From Streptomyces rubiginosohelvolus (lineage in GTDB: Bacteria > Actinomycetota > Actinomycetes > Streptomycetales > Streptomycetaceae): DNA of 64,000 nucleotides. Made by a program: the position numbers and the translations under genes. Below are positions 50,105 through 58,725 of this stretch, one piece after another (positions within the stretch are counted from its first letter, which is position 1; each line of letters starts with the position of its first letter). Location of the stretch: NCBI RefSeq assembly GCF_014649875.1, contig NZ_BMTW01000006.1:226078-290077 (forward strand), in the 5' to 3' direction. Under the pieces are notes generated by a model. It did not search any database, was not told the DNA's origin, and saw only the letters and a list, made by a program, of their open reading frames with translations.

Positions 50105-50731
50105 ATGACAGGGCAACGCGACCGTTGGGCGGAACTGACCGGTGGACAGGCGGGGGAGGAGTACGCGCGGCGGTTCGCCCGGCTCGCCGCATCGGGCCAA
50201 GACGTCCACGGCGAAGCCACCTTCTGCACCGCGCTGCTGAAGCCCGGGGCCCGTGTGCTCGACGCGGGCTGCGGCACCGGCCGCATCGCGATCCGGCTCG
50301 CCGAACTGGGCCACCACTGCACCGGCGTCGACGTCGACGCCTCGATGCTGGCCGTCGCACACCGCGAGGCACCCGCACAGGACTGGCTCCTCGGTGACCT
50401 GGCCCTGCTGGACACCCTCGGCCTGGACACGGACTTCGACCTCGTGCTCGCAGCCGGCAACGTCATCCCTCTCCTGGCCCCCGGCACCGGACCGGCTGTC
50501 GTCGGGCAACTGGCCGCCGTACTGCGCCCGGGTGGTCTCCTGGTCACGGGCATGGGACTGGACACGGCCCACCTGCCGTTGGAGGAAGCGCCGGTGACCC
50601 TCGCCCAGTTCGACCAGTGGTGCGCCCGGGCCGGACTGACCTTGCGGCAGCGTTACGCGACCTGGAGCGGCGACCCGTACAGCGACGGCGGCGGCTACGC
50701 GGTCAGCGTGCACACCCGCCCCGCCGTCTGA
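50105..50731 (+). CDS. Class I SAM-dependent methyltransferase
   Basis: A 208-residue methyltransferase. Motif I VLDAGCGTGRIAIRL is near residue 51, the acidic ribose contact is GVDVDASML, and motif IV/post-I includes DFDLVLAAGNVIPLL and LRPGGLLVTGMG. It ends in LRQRYATWSGDPYSDGGGYAVSVH, a C-terminus widespread in actinobacterial methyltransferases of unknown target. ATG 50105 is the clear N-terminus. Convergent with the DUF3253 gene 48 nt away. Confidence 0.83.
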   Translation: MTGQRDRWAELTGGQAGEEYARRFARLAASGQDVHGEATFCTALLKPGARVLDAGCGTGRIAIRLAELGHHCTGVDVDASMLAVAHREAPAQDWLLGDLALLDTLGLDTDFDLVLAAGNVIPLLAPGTGPAVVGQLAAVLRPGGLLVTGMGLDTAHLPLEEAPVTLAQFDQWCARAGLTLRQRYATWSGDPYSDGGGYAVSVHTRPAV

Positions 50732-50779
50732 CCCCTCACCGCTGATGCGGGGCGACCGGTCCGTGCGCCTCCGGGGACG

Positions 50780-51052
50780 TCAGCGGACGCGGCGGATCCG
50801 GATCGGCCCCCGGGCCTCGTCCGGCTCGACCGGCCGGCCACCCTGGGTGATCTCGACCCGGCCGGCTCCGACCAGCCGCCGAGCCGCCTGACGTGCGGGC
50901 TCCATCAGGGACCGCCAGCCGTCGTCGTCGCCCCCGTACACCGAGCGTGCGGCATCGGAGGGACAGATGGTCGCGGTCGGCCCACGCCGCTCCAGCAGGT
51001 CGAGGATCGCCTGCTCCAGACGCCGGACGGTCCGCTGTTCGTGCGAGGTCAC
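50780..51052 (-). CDS. DUF3253-domain protein
   Basis: A 90-residue basic protein. It matches the DUF3253 pattern: AILDLLERRGPTATICPSDAAR in the first half (as landmarks ILDLLERRG and TICPSDAAR), WRSLMEPARQAARRLV in the middle and ITQGGRPVEP with GPIRIRR at the end. The fold is predicted to be winged-helix-like; function unknown. GTG 51052 with GGAGAGG directly ahead is the start; upstream sequence in frame is not coding-like. Only 164 nt lie between it and the GH3 gene that precedes it on the strand. Confidence 0.75.
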   Translation of the reverse strand: MTSHEQRTVRRLEQAILDLLERRGPTATICPSDAARSVYGGDDDGWRSLMEPARQAARRLVGAGRVEITQGGRPVEPDEARGPIRIRRVR

Positions 51053-51216
51053 CTCTCCATGGTGGCACCGATAGGCCGACGGCGCCCCGGCCCGCCCAGG
51101 CGCCCACTGGAGCGAGCGGGCGGGCGCCACGGCGACCACACCCTGCGGGTCAGGGCGACGATCGAGCACAACTCCCGGTCCGGGGCGTCCTTCGTGAGCA
51201 TCGACCGCGCCGAGGT

Positions 51217-53700
51217 TTACGGGGACCGACGCGAAGAGCCAGGAGCTTCTGCGCCGGGGGCCGCCTCCGGCGGGGAAGCCCGCACCGTCAGTGGCACGCC
51301 CTGTGCACGGTCCGAGGACGGACCCGCCTCGATCATGAACTCCCCGGGCTCGACCACCCGTCGTCCCGAACGTGACACGGACCCCAGCACCCCCGCGTCC
51401 ACCGTGAAGGAGACCTCCGCCCACTCCCCGGGTGCCAGGGCTACCCGTTCGAACCCGCGCAGCTCCCGTACCCGGGGCCACGACGACCCGCCGAGGACCC
51501 GGCGCACGTACAGCTGGACCGTCTCCCGCACCGGCCGCTCACCCGTGTTGCACACCTCGACCGAGCACACGACCGGCCCGTGAACCGGCCTCGGCCCGCG
51601 ACCGGCCCCCGGGCCGTCATCGCGCTGCGGCCCGCCGCCGAGCCTCGCCCCGTCGTCGCGCCCCGTGCCGTACCCGTCACCGTGCTCCGGCGGGGGAGTC
51701 ACCGCATGGCCCTCACCGGCGAACTCCGCCACTCCGACCGCCGAGCGGGACAGCCGCGGCACGCCGTACTCCACCGAGCTGTACGTCAGCCCGTGGCCGA
51801 AGGCATGCCGCGCGGTGGCGGGCTGGTCGACGTAGCCCCGGTAGCCGTGGTCCTTCCCGTTGTAGAAGACCGGCAGCTGGGCGGCCGACCGGGGCACCGA
51901 CACCGGGAGCCGGCCCACCGGCTCCGCCACGCCGAAGAGCACGTCGGCCACCGCCCGACCGCCCCACGGCCCGGGATACCACGCACTGAGCACCGCCCCC
52001 ACGCGGCCGGCCAGGTCCGGCAGCGCGTGCGGCCGCCCCTGGACCAGCACCACCGCCACGGGCGTACCCGTGGCGGCCACCGCGTCCAGCAGGGCCAACT
52101 GGCCTTCCGGCAGTGAGAGGTCCGCCAGATCCACTCCCTCGCCGCAGGTCATCCCGCCGGGGTCGCCGGTGACGACGGCCGCGCCATTGGCATCGAAATG
52201 CGTCTCCGCCGCCCGCGCACTCGACCCGCCGAGCACCACCACCGCGACATCCGCCCCCGCAGTGAGCGCGACCGCTTCGGGAAGGGCCGACCGGTCGCCC
52301 CCGACGAGCCCGCAGCCCCGCGCGTACACGACTTCTGTGCCCGCCGGGGCCGCCGCCCGCAGCCCGTCGAGGACGCTCACCCCGGTGCCGGGACGCTGAG
52401 GCGCCGTGTAGTCGCCGATCTGCTGCGGTACGGAGTCGGCGTTCGGGCCGAGAACCGCGATGCGGGCCCCGCCGGTGAGCGGCAGCGTGACGCGGTCGTG
52501 GGCCAGCAGCGTGACGGACTCCCGGGCGATGCGTTCGCTCAGCCGCTCCGGCCCGGCGGCCGGCGGCCGGTCACCGGTGTACGGCCGCTCGAAGAGTCCG
52601 AGCCGGAACTTCAGCGCGAGGACCCGTCCCACGGCCGCGTCGAGGACCGCCTCGTCGACCAGCCCGCCCTCGACGGCCTCGGCCAGCCGCGGAAAGCAGC
52701 CGTCCCACAGGCTCAGATCGGTACCCGCCGCCAGCGCCATCGCCCCGGCGGCCACCGGATCCCCGGCCAGCCGCACCAACCGGTCCAGCGCCAGGCCGTC
52801 GGCCAACACCAGACCCGTGAAACCCCATGTCTCGCGCAGGATCCCGGTGAGGAGATCCCGGTTCGCCGCACAGGGCAGGCCGTCGAACTCGTTGTACGCG
52901 GCCATCACCCCGGCGGCCCCCGCCCGCACCCCCGCCAGAGCCGCCTCCAGGTGGATCTCCCGCAGCTCACGCAGGCCCAGCTCGGTCGCCGCGCTGTTGC
53001 GGCCCCCGACCGCCGCGCCCTGCCCCGCGAAGTGCTTGAGCACGACCGCCGCCCGGTCCGGCCCGATCCGCTCGCCCGGCGGCCCCTGCACCCCGCGTAC
53101 CAGCGCCTCGGTGAACCGGGCCGCCAGATAAGGGTCCTCACCGAAACACTCCTCGGCACGTCCCCAGCGCGGATCCCGCACCAGATCGAGCGCCGACACC
53201 AGGGCCACATGCCCGCCCCGCGAACGGAGCTGTGCCGCCGCGAGCGCGGCCGCCTCCTCGTACAGCTCGGGATTCCACGTCGCGCCGACCGCCAGATTGA
53301 CCGGCATCAGGGTGCCGTCCAGGGCCTGCAGCCCGTGCGGCATCTCCTCCACCAGCAGGACGGGGATGCCGAGGCGGGTCCGCTCCACGACATGGCGCTG
53401 GACGGCGTCGGACACCCGCGCACCCTCCGCCGCCCCGATGCCCGACTCCGCCGTCACGCCCGACCAGGCGTCCGCGCGCTGCAATCCGTACAGCGCGCCC
53501 ATCCCGTCGAACGCGGCCACCTCGGCCCGGAACGCCTCGGTGAGCCGATGACCGGTCGCCGTCCGCTCGTACGCGTCCCAGCCGTACATCCGCTGGTTGA
53601 CCTGACCCACCTTCTCGTTCAGGGTCATCCGGCCCAGCAGATCCCGCACCCGGGCGGCGACAGGCGCGGCGGGGTCGCGGAAGAGCGGGTCATCGGTCAT
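51217..53700 (-). CDS. Glycoside hydrolase family 3 beta-glucosidase/beta-xylosidase
   Basis: An 827-residue cytoplasmic GH3 enzyme, no signal peptide. The TIM-barrel domain covers about 10-350, with DPRWGRAEECFGEDP and KHFAGQGA (family landmarks) and the nucleophile Asp in VLADGLALDR near residue 300. The sandwich domain (about 380-590) and a fibronectin-III-like C-domain (SVEVCNTGERPVRETVQLYV) follow. A Gly/Asp/Arg-rich low-complexity insertion (about 670-705) interrupts the C-domain and is unusual. It cleaves terminal beta-linked glucose or xylose from oligosaccharides brought in by the transporter encoded upstream in this operon. Confidence 0.88.
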   Translation of the reverse strand: MTDDPLFRDPAAPVAARVRDLLGRMTLNEKVGQVNQRMYGWDAYERTATGHRLTEAFRAEVAAFDGMGALYGLQRADAWSGVTAESGIGAAEGARVSDAVQRHVVERTRLGIPVLLVEEMPHGLQALDGTLMPVNLAVGATWNPELYEEAAALAAAQLRSRGGHVALVSALDLVRDPRWGRAEECFGEDPYLAARFTEALVRGVQGPPGERIGPDRAAVVLKHFAGQGAAVGGRNSAATELGLRELREIHLEAALAGVRAGAAGVMAAYNEFDGLPCAANRDLLTGILRETWGFTGLVLADGLALDRLVRLAGDPVAAGAMALAAGTDLSLWDGCFPRLAEAVEGGLVDEAVLDAAVGRVLALKFRLGLFERPYTGDRPPAAGPERLSERIARESVTLLAHDRVTLPLTGGARIAVLGPNADSVPQQIGDYTAPQRPGTGVSVLDGLRAAAPAGTEVVYARGCGLVGGDRSALPEAVALTAGADVAVVVLGGSSARAAETHFDANGAAVVTGDPGGMTCGEGVDLADLSLPEGQLALLDAVAATGTPVAVVLVQGRPHALPDLAGRVGAVLSAWYPGPWGGRAVADVLFGVAEPVGRLPVSVPRSAAQLPVFYNGKDHGYRGYVDQPATARHAFGHGLTYSSVEYGVPRLSRSAVGVAEFAGEGHAVTPPPEHGDGYGTGRDDGARLGGGPQRDDGPGAGRGPRPVHGPVVCSVEVCNTGERPVRETVQLYVRRVLGGSSWPRVRELRGFERVALAPGEWAEVSFTVDAGVLGSVSRSGRRVVEPGEFMIEAGPSSDRAQGVPLTVRASPPEAAPGAEAPGSSRRSP

Positions 53701-53763
53701 GGCGCGGATCTCCTCGGCCGGAAGCAGGGCAGGACGGTCGTACGGCGGGAAGGGCCGGGCCGC

Positions 53764-55698
53764 TCAACGCAGTTCGAGGACACGCACGCCGTACGGGGCC
53801 ATCACCACGTCCCGCACCGGCTCACCGCCCTCCAGCTCATGCAACTCACCGTCCGCCACCGGTCGTACGCTCAGCTCCGCCTCGGACTGGCTCACCAGCC
53901 AGACGTACCGCGTCCCGTCCTCGTGGACGAGGGTGTCGGCGGCGACGTACGGACTGTCCACCGTCACCGGCCGCGCCGCCCCGGCGACCTCGGCGAGCGC
54001 CGCGTACAGCCGGTGCGTCTGCTCGGGGTTCGCGCGGGCCGTGCGGGCGGCCATGTGCTCCAGCGGGTAGGTCGCGAGCACGGTGCGGCCCTCGCCCGTC
54101 CCGTGGCACAGCAGCGCCGGGCGGCCGTGCGCGTCGGTGGCGACGACCCGGGCCCCCGTCGGCACCACCGGGAGGTAAGCGCGGCTGTCCTCGTTCCCCG
54201 CGACCGGGAAGACCAGCGTCTCGCCCGCCGCGATCGACCCGAAGCCCTCGGCGAACGTCATCTCCAGGACGTCGTCCTCGATCGGCTCCGCCACCCCGTA
54301 GGAGAGCTGGAGTTCGACACCGAACAGCCCGTCCAGATCGTCGAACCACGGGCCGCGCGTCCCCGGGTGCTCGCCCGAGCAGAACGACAGATACACGGTG
54401 GCCCCCTCACGGGCCCGACGCTCCAGCGCCCGCCGGGTGCGGGTCGTCAGCTGACGGGTCGACGGCAGCAGGTACAACGCGGCGTCGTCCGGCAGACCGT
54501 CGGCCTCCCGGGCGAACGCCACGGGCAGATCCGCGCCGCGCGCCGCCACGTACCCCTGATGCAGGGAGGTGAAGATCAGCGGCCGGTCGGCGGGCCGGCT
54601 GTAGGGGTAGCCGCGCTCCAGGAACGCGGGCACCACCAGCGCGGCGTCGGCGTCGGTGCGGCGGCACCGGGCGAAGTCCACCCGCTTCAACACCTCGGCG
54701 AAGGATGCCAGTTCACGCAAAGGCTCCTTGGGGCGGCCGGTGCTGTCGGTGATGCCGAAATGCATCTCGAAGGGGTGGTGGTCGTACGGGGACTGGTCCC
54801 AGAGGCCGTCGTAGTCCGTGTTGTTCCATGCGATCCAGCCCGTGGCCCCGCCGAGCAGCGAATTGTGCAGCGTCTGCCGGTAGAAGATCCCCGCGTTCGC
54901 CGCCGAGACCGTGTCGGTGGAGAGCCCGAACTCCTCCAGCACGACCGGCTGCCCGGTCACCGCCGCGAGTTCGCACTCGAACGCGGCCCGGTAGTGCTGG
55001 CGCGGCCGGTCCGTGTCCGAGCGGTAGACGTGCGGCCCCACGAAGTCCACGTACTCCGCCGTGTCCCGCAGCGAGAAGCCGTTGTCGCGGCCCGTCACCT
55101 CGATGCCCCACGCCCCGTCGCCGAGCGACACGGGCTGTGTCCCGCCCGCCGCGCGCACCGCGTCGCACATGAACTGCGCCCAGGCGGTGACCACATCACT
55201 GGAGGGCGGGTCCACCTGATAGATACGCCCGTAGCCCGGCATCTCGTTGGTGATCAGCCAGCCCGTCACCGCGGGGTGGTCCTTGAACCGACGGGTCATC
55301 TGCGAGACGAACCACGCCTGCCGCCCCACGAGCCACACGTCCTCGTAGAGATCACGCCCCCCGCGCCAGACCGGATCCCAGTTCTCCCCGGACATATGGC
55401 CGACGATGAACGTCGGCACGGTCCCCATCCCCGCCTCCGTATGGGCGTCGAGGAAGTCCCGGAACCGGTCGCACAGTTCCTCGTCGATCCTCCCCGGCTC
55501 CGGGTGGAAGTCCGGCCAGTAGAAGAACGACCGGGTCATCGTCAGCCCGTTCTCCCGCAGGACGGCCAGCTCCTCGCGCACCGTCTTCGGCTCGTAGTTC
55601 CGCCACATCAGCGGACCCCCTGTGCGGGACCAGAAGTTGGCACCGAGCCAGGGGAGCACGGAATGGTCATGGGTGAGGTGGGCGCTGTGGCGTCGCAT
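53764..55698 (-). CDS. Glycoside hydrolase of clan GH-A (GH5/beta-galactosidase-like)
   Basis: A 644-residue intracellular hydrolase. The N-terminal TIM barrel (about 15-350) starts LGANFWSRTGGP. The acid/base Glu is in LITNEMPGYG (about 152) and the nucleophile Glu in VVLEEFGLS (about 256), an acid/base-to-nucleophile spacing usual for clan GH-A retaining enzymes. The second half (about 380-560) resembles the flavodoxin-like trimerisation domain of GH42-type beta-galactosidases, and the end is a small beta domain. Family cannot be fixed by eye. It lies between the GH3 and LacI genes. ATG 55698 has AGAAGG upstream. Confidence 0.78.
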   Translation of the reverse strand: MRRHSAHLTHDHSVLPWLGANFWSRTGGPLMWRNYEPKTVREELAVLRENGLTMTRSFFYWPDFHPEPGRIDEELCDRFRDFLDAHTEAGMGTVPTFIVGHMSGENWDPVWRGGRDLYEDVWLVGRQAWFVSQMTRRFKDHPAVTGWLITNEMPGYGRIYQVDPPSSDVVTAWAQFMCDAVRAAGGTQPVSLGDGAWGIEVTGRDNGFSLRDTAEYVDFVGPHVYRSDTDRPRQHYRAAFECELAAVTGQPVVLEEFGLSTDTVSAANAGIFYRQTLHNSLLGGATGWIAWNNTDYDGLWDQSPYDHHPFEMHFGITDSTGRPKEPLRELASFAEVLKRVDFARCRRTDADAALVVPAFLERGYPYSRPADRPLIFTSLHQGYVAARGADLPVAFAREADGLPDDAALYLLPSTRQLTTRTRRALERRAREGATVYLSFCSGEHPGTRGPWFDDLDGLFGVELQLSYGVAEPIEDDVLEMTFAEGFGSIAAGETLVFPVAGNEDSRAYLPVVPTGARVVATDAHGRPALLCHGTGEGRTVLATYPLEHMAARTARANPEQTHRLYAALAEVAGAARPVTVDSPYVAADTLVHEDGTRYVWLVSQSEAELSVRPVADGELHELEGGEPVRDVVMAPYGVRVLELR

Positions 55699-55825
55699 GG
55701 TCCTTCTCCGGCGTTCTTCGGTGTACGGGATCGGTCGGCCGCCGTCGGGGCGATGCGAGCCGACCAGGAAGGGGTACGGGTGGTCCCGGCGGTCCGCGCG
55801 GGGTGCGAGGTGAACGGTCCATGGA

Positions 55826-56920
55826 TCAGGGAGCGGCAGGCGCGGGGCCGGTCGACTCCCGGACGACCAGGCGCGGCCGCCCCTCCAGGAGCGCGGTGGG
55901 CACGTCCTCGCCGCAGCGGGCGAGCAGCGTCAGCGCGGCGGCCGCGCCGACCCGCTGCACCTGCTGGTCCACGCTGCTCAGGCGTGGGTGCAGCCAGCGG
56001 CCCAGGGGGAGGTTGTCGTACCCCACCACCGACACGTCCATGGGCACCCGGAGGCCGGCGCGCTGAGCCGCGCCCATCCCGCAGACGGCCATGGAGTCAT
56101 TGGGGAAGACCAGGGCGGTGGGCCGGTCCGGCAGCGCGAGGAGTTCCTCGGTCACCGCGACGGCGGCCTCCTCGGTGAAATCGGTGTGCCGGACGGCGGC
56201 GGGCCGCAGCCCCGCCTCGGCCAGCGCCTGTTCGAACGCCGACCGCCGGGCACCGGTGTGCACCAGCTCGGCCGGACCCGCGACGTACGCGATACGCCGG
56301 TGGCCCAGCGCCAGCAGATGGGCGACGGCCTCACGGACGCCCGCGCCCTGCTGACCGAGGCCCACCCCGGGCACCGGGCCCCCGCGCTCCGGCGAGCCCA
56401 GCAGCACGGCGGGCAGGCCGAGTCGCCGGAGGAGGCCGGGGCGCGGGTCGTCCGACCGGGCCTCGGTGAGCACCGCACCGTCGATCCTGCCCTCGGCGAC
56501 GAGCCGTTCGTACAGCGCGCTCTCCTCGGCCAGCCCCGGGACCAGATGCAGCAGCAGACCGTAACCGCGGGGGGCCAGCTCACCCTCCAGACCGGTGATC
56601 AGCTCGCTGAAGTGCGGGTCGACCCCGAGGACGTCCGTCGGGCGGCGCACGACGAGGGCGATCGTCCGGGTCCGCGCCCGGCGCAGGGCGGTCGCCGACG
56701 CACTGGGCGACCAGCCCAGCTCGGCCGCCGCCGCCAGGACCCGGCGCCGGGTCGCCTCCGAGATCCGCCCCGTTCCGTTGACCGCCTGGGACACCGTGGC
56801 GGTGGAGACTCCCGCCGCGGCCGCCACCGCTTTGATGGTCGGCCGTCCCGGGCCGGCGGATCCCTCTTCGACCGGGCCGGGAAAGCTTTCCCCCGGCCGG
56901 TCCTCACGACGTACCTTCAC
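55826..56920 (-). CDS. LacI-family transcriptional regulator
   Basis: A 364-residue repressor. After a 26-residue N-extension the helix-turn-helix is TIKAVAAAAGVSTATVSQAV (about 28-47) with hinge LRRARTRTIALVV. The periplasmic-binding-like domain follows, ending LRVPMDVSVVGYDNLPLG and LSSVDQQV. GTG 56920 overlaps the stop of the permease gene (GTGA), which puts the regulator inside the operon it presumably controls. Candidate operators are an imperfect palindrome ahead of the binding-protein gene and a perfect one inside its own first codons. Effector is probably a di- or oligosaccharide. Confidence 0.87.
   Translation of the reverse strand: MKVRREDRPGESFPGPVEEGSAGPGRPTIKAVAAAAGVSTATVSQAVNGTGRISEATRRRVLAAAAELGWSPSASATALRRARTRTIALVVRRPTDVLGVDPHFSELITGLEGELAPRGYGLLLHLVPGLAEESALYERLVAEGRIDGAVLTEARSDDPRPGLLRRLGLPAVLLGSPERGGPVPGVGLGQQGAGVREAVAHLLALGHRRIAYVAGPAELVHTGARRSAFEQALAEAGLRPAAVRHTDFTEEAAVAVTEELLALPDRPTALVFPNDSMAVCGMGAAQRAGLRVPMDVSVVGYDNLPLGRWLHPRLSSVDQQVQRVGAAAALTLLARCGEDVPTALLEGRPRLVVRESTGPAPAAP
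56879..56892. promoter_or_regulatory. Perfect palindrome near the start of the LacI gene
   Basis: GGGAAAGCTTTCCC is a 14-bp perfect palindrome about 28 nt inside the LacI coding sequence. It resembles operators of LacI-family proteins (GAAAGC type) and could be an internal roadblock site; it may equally be chance. Confidence 0.35.
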
Positions 56921-57744
56921 ATCTTCACCGCCCCGCTGACGAGTGCCTGTTGCATGCGCTTCTGCAGCACGGTGTACACCGCCCAGACCGGGACCAGCGT
57001 CAGCACCGTACCGGCGGTCAGGATGCCGTAGTCCGTGCCGGTCAGGGACTTGAGGGTGGGCAGCGCCACCTGCACGGTGCGCTGCTCCGGGTCCGGCCCG
57101 ATGATGACGAGCGAGTAGAGGTACTCGTTCCAGAAGGTCAGGAAGTTCAGCAGCAGGATCGTGGCGATCCCCGGCATGCACATCGGGGTGTACACATGCC
57201 GCAGCACGCCGAAGGTGGACGCGCCGTCGATCCGAGCCGCCTCCTCCATCTCGCGCGGGATCGTCCGCATGAACTGCACCAGGATCACCACCGACAGCGG
57301 CATCGCCGTCGCGGGCAGGAACAGCACCATGAAGGCCCGGGTGTGGAACAGCCCGGTCGCGGCGGCCAGCAGGAACGTCGGGAACAGCGCGGCGAACGTC
57401 GGAACCAGGAAGCCGAGCGAGAACACCCGCTCCACGAACGCCCCCAGCCTCCCCTCCGTACGGGCGATGGCGAACGCCGCCGGAATGGCCAGGCCCAGGG
57501 TGAGCGCAAGCGCCAGCGCCGTCACCAGCACCGAGTTGACGACGGCCGAGCCGAGGTCGGCCGAGGAGAACGCCTCGGTGAAGTTGTGCGCGGACAGCGA
57601 GGTCGGCAGCGCGAACGGGCTCCCGAAGATCTGGTCGTTCGTCTTGAACGCCGAGACCAGCAGATAGTAGAGAGGGACGACGAGCAGCGCCGCGTACAGC
57701 CAGGCCAGGACATGGGCGGGCAGCCAGGACCTTCCGAACTTCAT
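56917..57744 (-). CDS. Carbohydrate ABC transporter permease, MalG-type
   Basis: A 275-residue membrane protein with six segments. The EAA loop is EMEEAARIDGAST near residue 165, and the C-terminal QKRMQQALVSGAVK is typical for MalG. It is 13 nt downstream of the MalF-type gene. Works with the binding protein and partner permease of this operon; the ATPase is supplied from elsewhere (inference). ATG 57744 has GGAGCGG upstream. Confidence 0.9.
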   Translation of the reverse strand: MKFGRSWLPAHVLAWLYAALLVVPLYYLLVSAFKTNDQIFGSPFALPTSLSAHNFTEAFSSADLGSAVVNSVLVTALALALTLGLAIPAAFAIARTEGRLGAFVERVFSLGFLVPTFAALFPTFLLAAATGLFHTRAFMVLFLPATAMPLSVVILVQFMRTIPREMEEAARIDGASTFGVLRHVYTPMCMPGIATILLLNFLTFWNEYLYSLVIIGPDPEQRTVQVALPTLKSLTGTDYGILTAGTVLTLVPVWAVYTVLQKRMQQALVSGAVKM

Positions 57745-57757
57745 GGAACCGCTCCGA

Positions 57758-58693
57758 TCAGTAGTTCTGGCGGAAGACGCGACGGATGGTCAGCAGCCCG
57801 GCCAGACCGACCAGGAACAGGAACACACCCACGGTCTGGCTGTAGCCGAGGTCGGCCGCGATGAACGCCTTCTGGTACACGAGGAAGGACAGGGTCGTGG
57901 ACGAGGAGCCCGGACCGCCCTGGGTGAGCAGCAGCACGTTCTGCGCCGAACCGAACAGGGTCCACAGGAACTGGAGCATCGTCACCACCCCCACGAAGTC
58001 CCTGATGACGGGGAAGTGGATGCGCCACATGGCCCGCCAGTGCCCGGCCCCGTCGAGCTGCGCCGCCTCCCCGATCTCGTCCGGCACGCTGCCCAGCCGC
58101 GCGGCGAACAGCACGGCGGTGAACCCGATGCCGCTCCACACGTCGAGCACGATCAGACAGGCCAGCGCGGTCGACGGCGAGGCCAGCCAGGCGTCGGCCA
58201 GCGATCCCAGACCCACCTTGTCCAGCACCCCGTTGAACAGGCCGTCCGGAGAGAGGACCGCATAGAACACCATCGCCTTGGCCGGGGTCGATATCAGGCC
58301 CGGAATGAACAGGAGGTAGCGCAGGACCCGGTGTCCCGGCGGCTGCTGCGCGACGTAGTACCCCAGCATGTACGCGCCGACGATCATCAGGGGCAGGGCG
58401 ACGACGAGCTGGACGGCGGTGTTGGTCACCGCGTCCATGAAGACCGGATCGTCCAGAACGGTGCGGACGTTCTGCAGCCCGGCGAACGACACCGGCTGCA
58501 GCATGCCCGGCCAGTGCAGCGCGGCGATCACGAAAATGGCGACCAGCGGGCCGACCATGAAGACGAGGTACCAGACCAGCGCCGGCACGGCCAGGATGAC
58601 CCCGCCCTGCTTGCGGCGCGGGGGAGCGGCGGGAGCGGACGGGGTCTTCCGGGCGACCGAGGCGCCGCCCGGGGCGGACGAGAGCAATGTCAT
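57758..58693 (-). CDS. Carbohydrate ABC transporter permease, MalF-type
   Basis: A 311-residue membrane protein; after a Pro/Ala-rich cytoplasmic start six membrane helices follow (ILAVPALVWYLVFMVGPL begins the first). The EAA loop is EIGEAAQLDGAGHW near residue 205. Forms the translocation pore with the MalG-type subunit encoded next. It starts 32 nt after the binding-protein stop. Substrate inferred from operon: beta-linked oligosaccharides. Confidence 0.9.
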   Translation of the reverse strand: MTLLSSAPGGASVARKTPSAPAAPPRRKQGGVILAVPALVWYLVFMVGPLVAIFVIAALHWPGMLQPVSFAGLQNVRTVLDDPVFMDAVTNTAVQLVVALPLMIVGAYMLGYYVAQQPPGHRVLRYLLFIPGLISTPAKAMVFYAVLSPDGLFNGVLDKVGLGSLADAWLASPSTALACLIVLDVWSGIGFTAVLFAARLGSVPDEIGEAAQLDGAGHWRAMWRIHFPVIRDFVGVVTMLQFLWTLFGSAQNVLLLTQGGPGSSSTTLSFLVYQKAFIAADLGYSQTVGVFLFLVGLAGLLTIRRVFRQNY

Positions 58694-58725
58694 GGGGGAC
58701 TCGCTAAGGGCTCGGGCGCGCGGGA

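Noticed and set aside
52198..56178. A 1326-codon + strand frame opposite the glycoside hydrolases
   Set aside because: Shadow of three well-supported minus-strand genes.
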